A stretch of DNA of 64,000 nt from Clostridiales bacterium (GTDB lineage Bacteria; Bacillota; Clostridia; Christensenellales; Aristaeellaceae), in contig JAHZHX010000006.1 in the NCBI GenBank assembly GCA_019420065.1, positions 1 to 64,000 of the forward strand, given 5' to 3'. Shown piece by piece: positions 1 to 8,127 of this stretch (within the stretch, counting starts at the first letter, position 1; each line of letters starts with the position of its first letter). The notes beneath the pieces are model-generated. The model ran no database searches. It was given only the letters and a program-made list of their open reading frames with translations, and was not told the origin of the DNA. A program made the position numbers and the translations under genes.

Positions 1-30
1 TTGCCTTGCAGACTTTCTCAGCCTCTGTCA

Positions 31-89
31 GTCTGTTGACTTTGTCAACAGACTGAACGCCCTCTGCTTGCTATACAAGCGAGGGCGTT
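31..89. repeat. Two adjacent hairpins at the window edge
   Basis: A perfect 10-bp inverted repeat (GTCTGTTGAC, 3-nt loop, GTCAACAGAC) lies at 31-53 and is followed at once by a second stem, AACGCCCTC at 56-64 pairing with GAGGGCGTT at 81-89. Neither is followed by a clear T-tract, so a classical intrinsic terminator is not certain. They sit 3' of the MATE gene and may end that transcript or belong to a gene beyond the window. Confidence 0.5.
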
Positions 90-99
90 GTTCATGGAT

Positions 100-291
100 T
101 TATTCCTCTTCCGGCGGGGCGCTGCGCCAGGGGCCGTGCCGGTAATAGCTGAAGGACATGAGCGCGGACACGATCCATCCCAGCGGCCAGGCCATCCAGA
201 TACCGGTGGATTGATAGGGGATGGAGAGTACCTCGGCCAGCACGACGCGCAGCGTCAGGTCGGTCAATGTTGCAAACATGAATTTGCCCAT
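100..291 (-). pseudogene. C-terminal fragment of the MATE exporter, out of frame
   Basis: This 63-residue frame begins with MGKFMFATLTDLTLRVVL, which reads as the direct continuation of the MATE protein just upstream, whose frame ends in GVLRGAG. The upstream stop TGA and this ATG overlap as TGATG, so the two parts are one base out of register. Joined, they give about 445 residues, the normal length of a MATE protein with 12 membrane segments. It may be a genuine disabling frameshift or a single-base sequence error. It is unlikely to be an independent gene, because it starts inside a transmembrane bundle. Confidence 0.7.
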
Positions 292-1439
292 CAGCCCGCG
301 CCGCGCAGCACGCCGTCGGAGGAGAGCTTGAGGGCAGACACGGCATAGAACGGCGCAACGATGTGCAGGAAAGCGAGCGCCGCAGCCATGGCGTCGCCGT
401 CCGGATTATTCAAAAACAGAAGCACAAGATAGCGGCCGCCAAAGGTGTAGAGCAGGGAAATGGGGACAATCAGCGTCAGCACCATGCGCAGGCCGGCCCT
501 GTAACCGCTGCGCACGCGGGACATTTTGCCTGCGCCGATATTCTGCGCGGTGAAATTGGAAATGCCGTTGCCCAGCGTGGTCAGGGAGGTGATGACCAGG
601 TTGTTCAGCTTGATGGCAGCCGAATAGCCAGCCATTACCGCGGCGCCGAAGCTGTTGATGACGCCCTGAACGATGATGTTTCCTACCGAAATAAAGCTCT
701 GCTGCAAAATGCTGGGCACGGCTACGCGGGCGATTCTGCCCAGCAGCGGCCAGGAGAACAGGGGACTGCGTTCGTTGGTTTCGATCTGTCGGAGCCGACG
801 GAAAACGCAGAATACGGCCAACAGGCAGCTGACTCCCTGGCACAGAAAGGTGGCCCAGGCAACGCCCTCCACCCGCATGCCAAAGACGCTGACAAAAAGA
901 ATATCCACGGCAATGTTGGCCGTTGAAGAAGCAGCCAGAAAAATGAACGGGGTCTTTGAATCACCCAGGGCAGAGAAAATGCCGGTGGAGATATTATAAT
1001 AAAAGACAAACGGCAGTCCCCAGATATAAATGTCCAGATACAGGCTGGAATCAGCCATCAGGTGTTCCGGGGTGTGAATTATCCCCAGCAGTGCGCGGCA
1101 GCAGGTCAGCCCTGCCGTCATCAGCGTGCAGCAAAGAACGCCCGCGGCGATCAAGGTGGTGGAAACGGCGGTCTTGAGTTCCCGAAAGCGCTTTCCGCCA
1201 AACAGCTGGGAGACGATCACGGAGCAGCCGATGTTGCAGCCAAAGGCAAAGGCGATGAAAATCAGCGTGACCTCATAGCTGTTGCCAACGGCTGCCAGCG
1301 CGTCCTCACCGATGAATTTGCCGGCCACAAGGCTGTCGGCAATGTTGTATAACTGCTGAAAAATGATGCTGCCAAACAGCGGCAGGCAGAAACGCCACAA
1401 AACGCGCGAGGGAGCGCCGACGGTCAAATCCTTGTTCAC
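291..1439 (-). CDS. MATE family multidrug/Na+ antiporter, truncated by frameshift
   Basis: MATE exporters use a Na+ or H+ gradient to expel cationic drugs and metabolites across the cytoplasmic membrane. The N-terminal half is typical: PLFGSIIFQQLYNIADSLVAG followed by the small-residue patch around AAVGNSYE, and a second MATE repeat from about residue 230. The predicted start is GTG with a weak GAAGG upstream. The frame stops at 382 residues, about 60 short of the family; the missing last two helices are present in the -1 frame at 100-291. A TTGCTT-16-TATAAT promoter lies upstream. Family membership is sure; whether it makes working protein is not. Confidence 0.85.
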   Translation of the reverse strand: MNKDLTVGAPSRVLWRFCLPLFGSIIFQQLYNIADSLVAGKFIGEDALAAVGNSYEVTLIFIAFAFGCNIGCSVIVSQLFGGKRFRELKTAVSTTLIAAGVLCCTLMTAGLTCCRALLGIIHTPEHLMADSSLYLDIYIWGLPFVFYYNISTGIFSALGDSKTPFIFLAASSTANIAVDILFVSVFGMRVEGVAWATFLCQGVSCLLAVFCVFRRLRQIETNERSPLFSWPLLGRIARVAVPSILQQSFISVGNIIVQGVINSFGAAVMAGYSAAIKLNNLVITSLTTLGNGISNFTAQNIGAGKMSRVRSGYRAGLRMVLTLIVPISLLYTFGGRYLVLLFLNNPDGDAMAAALAFLHIVAPFYAVSALKLSSDGVLRGAG

Positions 1440-1471
1440 AGCGGAGCCTTCTTTCGTGCAGAGTCGTCTAT

Positions 1472-1499
1472 ATTATATGCAGGATACGGGAAAAAGCAA
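1472..1499 (-). promoter_or_regulatory. Putative sigma-A promoter of the MATE gene
   Basis: On the minus strand TTGCTT (1494-1499) is separated by 16 bases from TATAAT (1472-1477), which lies about 35 bases before the GTG start. It belongs to the TTGC-type -35 boxes seen repeatedly in this window. Confidence 0.5.
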
Positions 1500-1527
1500 T
1501 AGCTTGTCTGTGTTTTTACCGTTTTAA

Positions 1528-1556
1528 TTGACAAAAGGTGGTTTGCCGCTTACAAT
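1528..1556 (+). promoter_or_regulatory. Promoter of the DUF2232-rplI-dnaB operon
   Basis: TTGACA (1528-1533), a 17-base spacer and TACAAT (1551-1556) make a near-consensus sigma-A promoter. It would drive the five co-directional genes up to mnmE. Confidence 0.7.
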
Positions 1557-1574
1557 AGAGAGGGGGACATACCA

Positions 1575-1625
1575 ATGGCAAATGAAGGCTCCCCTAAAAA
1601 GAGGAATGCATGCAAAAAGGACTGA
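1575..1625 (+). CDS. Possible 16-codon leader peptide
   Basis: An ATG with a good GAGGGGG sequence upstream opens a 16-residue frame (MANEGSPKKRNACKKD) that ends at a TGA inside the start of the next gene, in another frame. It lies between the promoter and the DUF2232 gene. It could couple or dampen translation of the membrane protein. Chance occurrence is quite possible in such a short frame. Confidence 0.25.
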   Translation: MANEGSPKKRNACKKD

Positions 1626-2722
1626 AAACGTTAACGACCGTGCGCGCGGCAGTGATTGCCATGACGCTGTGCGCGCTGCTGCTGGGCTGGGCCGGAATGG
1701 GCGGCGCGCTGGCAAACGTCAGCATGGCTGCGATTGCCCTGCTGGTGATGCCGCCGTATCTGATGATATGTGGCTTTACAGCCGGATTGCTGCCGGCGCT
1801 GGCATGCCTTTTGATGACGTTGGGCGCATTGTATGGCGCGGGCGGCGCGGGGCTATTGGGCGTTGGCGCGCTGTATCTTTTGCCGGTATCGGTGGTATAT
1901 GGTTACTGCCTTTGGACCCGCAGGCATTTTTGGGCCACCTGCGGCGCGATGCTGGGCGCGCTGATTGCCGGAACGCTGGCTATCTACGCGGTTTTGCAGC
2001 ATGTGACGGGCGGCGCACTGTATGAGGCGGCGGCTGACATGGCCGCCGGGGCGCTGGAGAATGCGGACGGGCTGCTTTATATGCTGTGCAGCGCCGGTTT
2101 CCTGGGACTGCCATCCTCAATGGCGGAAACGGCGCTGGTTCCGCTGGAAACGGGAGGCTATGTATTTTCTGCCCCGGCGAAGCATGAGCTGCTTTTGCAG
2201 GTGCGTTCCATTGTGATGCAGCTGCTGCATGGCGCAATGCCCTCGCTGCTCATTTCGGGCAATGCTGTCCATGTGCTTTCCGGTATGGCCTGCGGCGTGT
2301 ATTTCGGCTGCCGGGCGGCAAGAAACCGGGCTTACAAGCGCAATGAGGAGCAGCAGGATGTCCCGGATCTGTCCATGCCGCCGCTGTCAAAATGGTATAT
2401 TCCGCGTCCTTGGGGGCTGCGGCTGGGCATATTGGCAATCGGTTATCCCGTTATGAGCTTGGCGGAGAATGACACGCTGTTTTTGCTGGGCGCATTGATG
2501 TGGCAAACGTTTTTTGTCTGCTTTGCCGTGCAGGGCCTGGCCACACTCAACGCGGCCCAGAAGAAGCGCGGCACAGGTCAGGGCTGGCGGATCTTGCTGA
2601 TTATCGCCTCGATGACGGTCAGCTTTTTGCAGACCGCGCTGCTGGTAGTGGGCGTGATCGATCAGATTTCAAATGCGCGCGGCTTGCGCCCCCGCAAAAC
2701 GCCGCGTAATGAGGAGGAATAA
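1610..2722 (+). CDS. DUF2232 (YybS-like) integral membrane protein
   Basis: A 370-residue polytopic protein with around eight hydrophobic segments and a basic C-terminus. Its position immediately before rplI and dnaB is that of yybS in Bacillus, and its length and Gly/Ala/Leu-rich helices fit that DUF2232 family, whose molecular role is not known. The start ATG has AAGAGG six bases upstream, and the stop is two bases from the rplI start, so the two are almost certainly co-transcribed. The usual yybT/gdpP gene between yybS and rplI is absent here. The family call leans on context as much as sequence. Confidence 0.7.
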   Translation: MQKGLKTLTTVRAAVIAMTLCALLLGWAGMGGALANVSMAAIALLVMPPYLMICGFTAGLLPALACLLMTLGALYGAGGAGLLGVGALYLLPVSVVYGYCLWTRRHFWATCGAMLGALIAGTLAIYAVLQHVTGGALYEAAADMAAGALENADGLLYMLCSAGFLGLPSSMAETALVPLETGGYVFSAPAKHELLLQVRSIVMQLLHGAMPSLLISGNAVHVLSGMACGVYFGCRAARNRAYKRNEEQQDVPDLSMPPLSKWYIPRPWGLRLGILAIGYPVMSLAENDTLFLLGALMWQTFFVCFAVQGLATLNAAQKKRGTGQGWRILLIIASMTVSFLQTALLVVGVIDQISNARGLRPRKTPRNEEE

Positions 2723-2724
2723 AC

Positions 2725-3180
2725 ATGAAGGTTATTTTGCTGTGCGATGTGAAGGATATTGGCAAAAAGGATGATATTGTCAATGTAAGCGACGGTTATG
2801 CGCGCAATTTTCTTTTCCCGCGCAAGTTTGCCATGGAAGCGAACGACAACGCGATTCGCGTGATTGAACGCAAGCGCGAGGCGGAACGCAAGCGCGAGGC
2901 GGAAGCGCGCGCCGCGGCGGAGGTTGTGGCAGGCAAGCTGAAGAACAAGGTGGTCACGCTCAAGGCAAAATGCGGCGAAAAGGGACGGCTGTATGGCAGC
3001 GTAACGGCGCAGGAGGTCGCCGCGGCGATCCAGGCGGAATACGGGGTCGAGCTGGACAAGCGCAAGGTGGAAATTAAAGAGGCCGTGCGCGCGCTGGGAG
3101 ATTATGAAGTGATTGCCCATGTATACCCCAACATTAACGCAAAAATGATTCTGCGTGTAAAGAATATAGTGGAGGCGTAA
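2725..3180 (+). CDS. rplI: 50S ribosomal protein L9
   Basis: L9 binds 23S rRNA at the base of the L1 stalk with its N-domain and reaches out over the 30S subunit. The N-terminal signature is clear (GKKDDIVNVSDGYARNFLFP), followed by the long Lys/Arg/Glu/Ala connecting helix from about residue 42 to 75 and the C-terminal RNA-binding domain. At 151 residues it has the usual length. A GGAGG lies before the ATG. It sits between DUF2232 and dnaB, only three bases before the latter, as in many Bacillota. Confidence 0.97.
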   Translation: MKVILLCDVKDIGKKDDIVNVSDGYARNFLFPRKFAMEANDNAIRVIERKREAERKREAEARAAAEVVAGKLKNKVVTLKAKCGEKGRLYGSVTAQEVAAAIQAEYGVELDKRKVEIKEAVRALGDYEVIAHVYPNINAKMILRVKNIVEA

Positions 3181-3183
3181 GCG

Positions 3184-4548
3184 TTGAGCGAGCAGCAGGG
3201 AGGCTATCCGGCCGCCTTTACCGGTGTCCCGCCCCAAAGCATTGAGGCAGAGCGCAGCGTATTGGGCGCGCTTTTGCAGGATGGGCGCGCGGTATCTCTC
3301 GCCATGGAAATGCTCAGCGAGGATGATTTTTATTCTCCGGCGCATCAGGCGATTTACGCGGCCATCCGTGCTTTGGCGCAGGAAAGTACGGCGGTTGACC
3401 TGGTTACGGTGGATGCGGAGCTGTCCCGCCGGGGTACGCTTGCGGGCGTGGGCGGATCGGGCTATCTGGTCGAGCTGGTGCAGTACGTGCCTACAACGGC
3501 CAACGTGCAGTATTATATCTCCATCGTGCTGGAAAAATCGACCCTGCGGCAGCTGATTCAGGCCTCCAATGCCATCAGCCGCAGCTGCTATTCACAGCAG
3601 CAGGAATTGAAAGACATCCTGAGCGCGGCTGAAAAGGCGATTTTTGATATTGTTATGCGCAGGACGGGCGGCGAACAGCTGATCCATATCCGCGAGGTGC
3701 TGTATGCTACCTATGCGCAGATTGAAGAATTGGCCCGCCTGCAAGGCAAGGTAGCCGGGGTGACGACGGGCTTTACCCAGCTGGATAAACTGCTGACCGG
3801 CATGCACGGAGGCGAGCTGATCCTGATGGGCGCGCGCCCCAGCATGGGCAAAACAAGCATTGCCCTGAACATTGCCGCTGCCGCCGCCAGCAAGGGGAAC
3901 AGCGTGGCGATTTTTTCATTGGAAATGCCGCGCGAGCAGATTGCCATGCGTCTTTTGTGCGGCGATGCGCGCGTGGACATGCAGCATGTGCGTTCCGGTA
4001 CCTTGCGCGACAAGGAATGGATCAAGCTGGCGCAAACGGTTAACCCGCTTTCCAACGAGCGTATTTTCATTGATGACACTGCGGGACTGACCCCGCTGCA
4101 AATGCGTTCGCGTGTGCGTCGCATCATGCTGGAAAAAGGACTGGATCTGGTCGTGATCGACTACCTGCAGCTGATGGGCTCGGACGGTAAGAACGAGAAC
4201 CGTCAGCAGGAAGTCAGCGAGATCAGCCGCAGGCTGAAGGCCATTGCGCTGGAATTGAAAATTCCCATCCTGGCCTGCGCGCAGCTGAGCCGCGCAAATA
4301 CGCAGCGTACCGTCAAACGACCGATGCTGAGCGACTTGCGCGATTCCGGTTCTATTGAGCAGGACGCGGACGTGGTGATGTTTTTGCATCGCGAGTCGTA
4401 TTACGATCAGACGAGCGAGGAAACCAATACCGCAGAGGTGATTATTGCCAAGCAGCGCAATGGTCCACTGGGAACGGTCAAGCTGAATTGGCTGAGCGAG
4501 TTTACGCTCTTTGAGGATATGTATACTGAAGATGCGGTCACGATGTAG
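3184..4548 (+). CDS. dnaB: Replicative DNA helicase DnaB
   Basis: Hexameric 5'-3' helicase that unwinds DNA at the replication fork and loads primase (called DnaC in Bacillus). The N-terminal primase-interaction domain starts with QSIEAERSVLGALL; the RecA-like domain has Walker A ARPSMGKTS near residue 218, Walker B LDLVVIDYLQLM and the DnaB signature LSDLRDSGSIEQDADVV, with the arginine finger region beyond. Length 454 is normal and no intein is present. The start is TTG, supported by GGAGG eight bases upstream, three bases after rplI. Confidence 0.97.
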   Translation: MSEQQGGYPAAFTGVPPQSIEAERSVLGALLQDGRAVSLAMEMLSEDDFYSPAHQAIYAAIRALAQESTAVDLVTVDAELSRRGTLAGVGGSGYLVELVQYVPTTANVQYYISIVLEKSTLRQLIQASNAISRSCYSQQQELKDILSAAEKAIFDIVMRRTGGEQLIHIREVLYATYAQIEELARLQGKVAGVTTGFTQLDKLLTGMHGGELILMGARPSMGKTSIALNIAAAAASKGNSVAIFSLEMPREQIAMRLLCGDARVDMQHVRSGTLRDKEWIKLAQTVNPLSNERIFIDDTAGLTPLQMRSRVRRIMLEKGLDLVVIDYLQLMGSDGKNENRQQEVSEISRRLKAIALELKIPILACAQLSRANTQRTVKRPMLSDLRDSGSIEQDADVVMFLHRESYYDQTSEETNTAEVIIAKQRNGPLGTVKLNWLSEFTLFEDMYTEDAVTM

Positions 4549-4584
4549 CGGACTGCATGGAGATTGCTGACGGGGGATTGAAAA

Positions 4585-5601
4585 ATGGAACAGGCGGCAG
4601 TTGCCTCTTTTACGAAAGATCTGAAGTTTGAAGCTTTTTTGCTTGTGCGGTCTGCCGAGCAGCGCGCATCCTCCAATGGCAGCCGCTATCTGGACATGAC
4701 GCTGTGCGACCGTACCGGGGAGATCAACGCGAAGCTGTGGGATGGGGCGGTGCCGCCGCCCAAAACAGGCAGCATAATCAAGGTGCGCGCTCAGGTGATC
4801 GAGTATAACGGTCGTTTGCAGCTGCGCGTCAGCCGTCTGCGGGACGCCAATGAGGACGAATACGATTTATCGGTGCTGATCCCCTGCGCGCCGGAGTCTC
4901 CCAAGGCCATGCTGGCGGAAATCAATCAAACGGTTGACGCTATGCAGAATGATACGCTGAAAAAGCTGCTGCGCGAGCTGCTTGCCATGGCGGGGGATAA
5001 GCTGGTATATTACCCGGCTGGTCAGCGTCTGCACCATGCCGAGCGCAGCGGTCTTTTGCATCATACTACCTCCATGCTGCGCACGGCCAAGGCTGTTTTG
5101 CCTGTTTATCCTTGGCTGGACAGTGATTTGCTGCTTGCGGGCGTGATTGCGCACGATTTGAGCAAAATCCGGGAAATGAAGTCGGACGAGGCCGGAAACG
5201 TAAACGATTATACGACAGAAGGGCTGCTGCTGGGCCATTTGGTACGCGGCGTTACGCAGGTGCGCGAAGCGGCGCGCCGGGCGCAGCTGGCGGAGGAGGA
5301 TGAATATGTGCTGCTGCTGGAGCACATGGTCATCAGCCATCATGGCGAGGCGGAGTATGGCAGCCCGCGTCCGCCCATGTTCCCGGAGGCTGAAATGCTG
5401 CATTGGATCGATCTGCTGGATGCACGGATGAACGAGATGGAGGGCGTGCTCAAACGCACTCCCGCAGGCGCTTTCAGCGAGCGCATCTGGTCTTTGGACC
5501 GGCGGATGTATCATCCGCGCTACCGGGCGGAGGAGAACGCCAACGCTGCGGCTGAGCAGGAGAAAATTGACGCCGATCAGGCTTATCAGGGGCTTTTGTA
5601 A
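4585..5601 (+). CDS. YhaM-like OB-fold/HD-domain 3'-5' exonuclease
   Basis: YhaM-type proteins degrade RNA and single-stranded DNA from the 3' end in a metal-dependent way. Residues 10-90 form an OB-fold nucleic-acid-binding domain (LDMTLCDRTGEINAKLWD), and residues 150-290 an HD phosphohydrolase domain with the first His in the LLHHTT segment, the HD pair in VIAHDLSK and a further metal His in MVISHHGEAE. Length 338 fits (Bacillus YhaM about 314). It starts 36 bases after dnaB and ends directly against mnmE, so it is inside the operon. The enzyme class is well supported; the exact substrate is inferred. Confidence 0.85.
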   Translation: MEQAAVASFTKDLKFEAFLLVRSAEQRASSNGSRYLDMTLCDRTGEINAKLWDGAVPPPKTGSIIKVRAQVIEYNGRLQLRVSRLRDANEDEYDLSVLIPCAPESPKAMLAEINQTVDAMQNDTLKKLLRELLAMAGDKLVYYPAGQRLHHAERSGLLHHTTSMLRTAKAVLPVYPWLDSDLLLAGVIAHDLSKIREMKSDEAGNVNDYTTEGLLLGHLVRGVTQVREAARRAQLAEEDEYVLLLEHMVISHHGEAEYGSPRPPMFPEAEMLHWIDLLDARMNEMEGVLKRTPAGAFSERIWSLDRRMYHPRYRAEENANAAAEQEKIDADQAYQGLL

Positions 5602-6936
5602 ATGGAAGCATATGTGCAGGATACCATTGCGGCGCTGGCTACGCCTCCCGGGCGCGGCGGCATCGCGATTGTGCGCGTCAGCGGCAGCGCGGCGCGCGCT
5701 TGTTTTGAGCGGCTTTTTTGCCCGGCAGGAAAGCAGCAATTTGAATCGCACCGAATGCTGTATGGCCATTTGCTTGATGCCCACGGGGAAATGATTGACG
5801 AATGCATGGCTGTGATGATGCTGGCGCCCCGTTCCTATACGCGTGAGGACGTGGCCGAATTTCATCTCCATGGAGGAGATCAGGTGGCGCGGCAGGCGCT
5901 GGCGGCATTATATGCGCTGGGCGTGCGGCCGGCGGAGGCCGGCGAATTTACCCGCCGGGCGTTTTTGAACGGCAGGATTGATTTGAGCCGGGCGGAAGCG
6001 GTCATGCGGCTGATAGGCGCGCAGGGCGAGCGCGCGGCGCGTGCTGCGCTGCGGCAGCTGACAGGCGGCGTGAGCGCTTTTGTGGCTTCCGTGCAGCGGG
6101 AGGTGCTGGAACTGACGGCCGGCGTGGCCGCGGCGCTGGATTATCCGGAGGAGATTGAAGAAAGCGAGGCTGCGGCGGATACCGCGCGGCGGGCGCTGGC
6201 GCTGGCGGAAAAGCTGGAGCGCGCCTGCGATGAACGCTCGGCAAGACTGCTGGAGAGCGGCTTTGAAGTGGCGCTGTGCGGGCGGCCGAATGTGGGCAAA
6301 AGCTCGCTGCTTAATGCGTTGCTGTGCGAGGAACGAGCGATTGTTACCGACATTCCGGGAACTACGCGCGACGTTGTGCGCGGCAGGATGGAGCTGGGCG
6401 GCCTGACGGTGAACATTTCGGATACCGCGGGGATCCGGGAGCAGGCGGAAACGGTGGAAGCAATCGGTGTCGAGCGCGCCCGGGCGGCGATGAAAAGCGC
6501 TGACCTGGTATTGCTGGTGCTGGATGGGTCGCAGCCGTTGAGTGCGGAGGATCAGGCGCTGCTGGCGGACACCCAAGCGTATCCGCGACTGATACTATGC
6601 AATAAAAGCGACCAGGGGAGCGCGTTTTCTTTTCCGGGAGCGCTGCGGATATCGGCGGTAAGCGGGGAAGGAATGGATGTGCTGCGCGAACGCATTCAGC
6701 AATGCGCCGGTACGGCGGAAATGCCGCCTTTGACCAGCGCCCGTCATATGCGTCTGGCGCGGCAGACGGCAGCACAGCTGAGAGAAGCGGCGGTATCGCT
6801 GTCCCGGGAGGAAACGATGGATCTGGCGGCGGTTGATTTACAGGCGGCATTGGAGCTGCTGGGAGAGATTACCGGCGAACGTGTAGACGAGAAGCTGCTG
6901 GATACGGTGTTTTCAAATTTTTGTGTGGGAAAATAA
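5602..6936 (+). CDS. mnmE: tRNA modification GTPase MnmE
   Basis: With MnmG it makes the 5-carboxymethylaminomethyl group on U34 of several tRNAs. The N-terminal tetrahydrofolate-binding domain begins DTIAALATPPGRGGIAIVR; the GTPase domain inserted in the helical domain shows G1 GRPNVGKSS near residue 227, DIPGTTRD, DTAGI and NKSD; the C-terminus ends in the family CVGK motif containing the catalytic Cys. All motifs are intact and the length of 444 is typical. It starts directly after the preceding stop. The partner mnmG is not in the window; a strong terminator follows. Confidence 0.97.
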   Translation: MEAYVQDTIAALATPPGRGGIAIVRVSGSAARACFERLFCPAGKQQFESHRMLYGHLLDAHGEMIDECMAVMMLAPRSYTREDVAEFHLHGGDQVARQALAALYALGVRPAEAGEFTRRAFLNGRIDLSRAEAVMRLIGAQGERAARAALRQLTGGVSAFVASVQREVLELTAGVAAALDYPEEIEESEAAADTARRALALAEKLERACDERSARLLESGFEVALCGRPNVGKSSLLNALLCEERAIVTDIPGTTRDVVRGRMELGGLTVNISDTAGIREQAETVEAIGVERARAAMKSADLVLLVLDGSQPLSAEDQALLADTQAYPRLILCNKSDQGSAFSFPGALRISAVSGEGMDVLRERIQQCAGTAEMPPLTSARHMRLARQTAAQLREAAVSLSREETMDLAAVDLQAALELLGEITGERVDEKLLDTVFSNFCVGK

Positions 6937-6946
6937 CATAAGTATA

Positions 6947-6993
6947 AAGCCCCCTTGTCTGCTTCGGGACGCGAAGAAGGCAAGGGGGTTTTT
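6947..6993 (+). terminator. Intrinsic terminator between mnmE and galM
   Basis: CCCCCTTG pairs with CAAGGGGG and is followed by TTTTT on the plus strand; the minus strand has a short A/T tract too, so it may serve the convergent galM as well. Confidence 0.8.
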
Positions 6994-6999
6994 GAGCGC

Positions 7000-8049
7000 T
7001 TATTCGACGGTGAAATGATAAATGGTTTGCGAATGGTATTCCTGGCCGGCATGCAGCACAATGTCGGGAAAATGAGCGTGATGTATGGCGTCGGGATGAT
7101 GCTGCGTTTCCAGCGCGATACCGGCATAAGCGCCGTAATGGCGGCCGCCGTGCCCAATGCAGTTCAGGCCCTGGCCGCTGTATACCTGAACACACGGCTC
7201 GGTGGAGCGGATATACATGGCGCGACCGGAATGCGGCGCATGCAGCATGCCAATGGGGCGCATACCCTCTCCGGAAATGCGAAAATTGAAGTCATATCCG
7301 TTCTTTTCGGCCATAATGGGGTATTCCGCGCTGCGGCGGATTCCATTGCCGATGAGCAGCGGTACGCGCAGATCAACCGGCAGCCCGTCCACGGCACGTT
7401 CTTCACCGATGGGAATCAGGGCGCTGTCTGTCACGGTAATCAAATCGGAATGCAGGCATAGCGTATGCGCCAGCACGTCATCGCTGCCATCCAGATTGAA
7501 ATACGCATGATTGGTAGCGGCGCACAGGGTATCCCGGTCGCTGACGGCGTGATAGCGGATGGATAGCTCGCATGCGTCATTCCAGAAAAAGCTTACTTCA
7601 AAGGTCAGCGCTCCGGGAAAGCCTTCTTCGCCGTCCGGACTGACCCGACGGAAGGTGACCGAATCGCCCTCCAGCGTTTCCTGGCAGCTGCTTTCCCAAA
7701 GAAAGGACTCAAAGCCGTGAAAGCCGCCATGCAGGCAGTTGCCGTTTTCATTGGCCGACACGGCATAGGGCGTGCCGTTCAGAGCAAAGGATGCGCCGCT
7801 GATGCGGTTGGCGACCCGGCCAATGGTAGCGCCAAGATACGCGCCCTGCGGCGTGGTATAAGGAGCCACGCTGTCAAAGCCGAGACATACTTCGCCCAGA
7901 CGGCCGCCGCGGTCGGGAACGCGGATGGATACGATACGCGCCCCATAATCGCATAGGGACAGCGACGCGCCGCTGGCATTGGTCAGCGTATAACAGGCAG
8001 CGGGCTGGCCCTCTTTTACAAAACCGAAGGCGGAACGGATAATGCTCAT
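7000..8049 (-). CDS. galM: Aldose 1-epimerase (galactose mutarotase)
   Basis: Interconverts alpha and beta anomers of hexoses in the cytoplasm. The protein shows the family core: the beta-sandwich start LTNASGASLSLCDYGARIVS, the substrate loop NRISGA, the catalytic His in TNHAYFNLDG and the catalytic Glu in ALETQHHPDAIH near the C-terminus. The start chosen (349 residues) has ACCTCC complement, i.e. a GGAGGT site, six bases upstream; a longer open frame continues upstream but lacks coding character. No sugar transporter or kinase stands next to it. Confidence 0.95.
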   Translation of the reverse strand: MSIIRSAFGFVKEGQPAACYTLTNASGASLSLCDYGARIVSIRVPDRGGRLGEVCLGFDSVAPYTTPQGAYLGATIGRVANRISGASFALNGTPYAVSANENGNCLHGGFHGFESFLWESSCQETLEGDSVTFRRVSPDGEEGFPGALTFEVSFFWNDACELSIRYHAVSDRDTLCAATNHAYFNLDGSDDVLAHTLCLHSDLITVTDSALIPIGEERAVDGLPVDLRVPLLIGNGIRRSAEYPIMAEKNGYDFNFRISGEGMRPIGMLHAPHSGRAMYIRSTEPCVQVYSGQGLNCIGHGGRHYGAYAGIALETQHHPDAIHHAHFPDIVLHAGQEYHSQTIYHFTVE

Positions 8050-8127
8050 ATGTGTACCTCCTTTGTATGGTGGATGTATAGCAGCGATGTATTCGGTCAA
8101 TAATAGCGCTGTAAAGGGGGGACAAAA

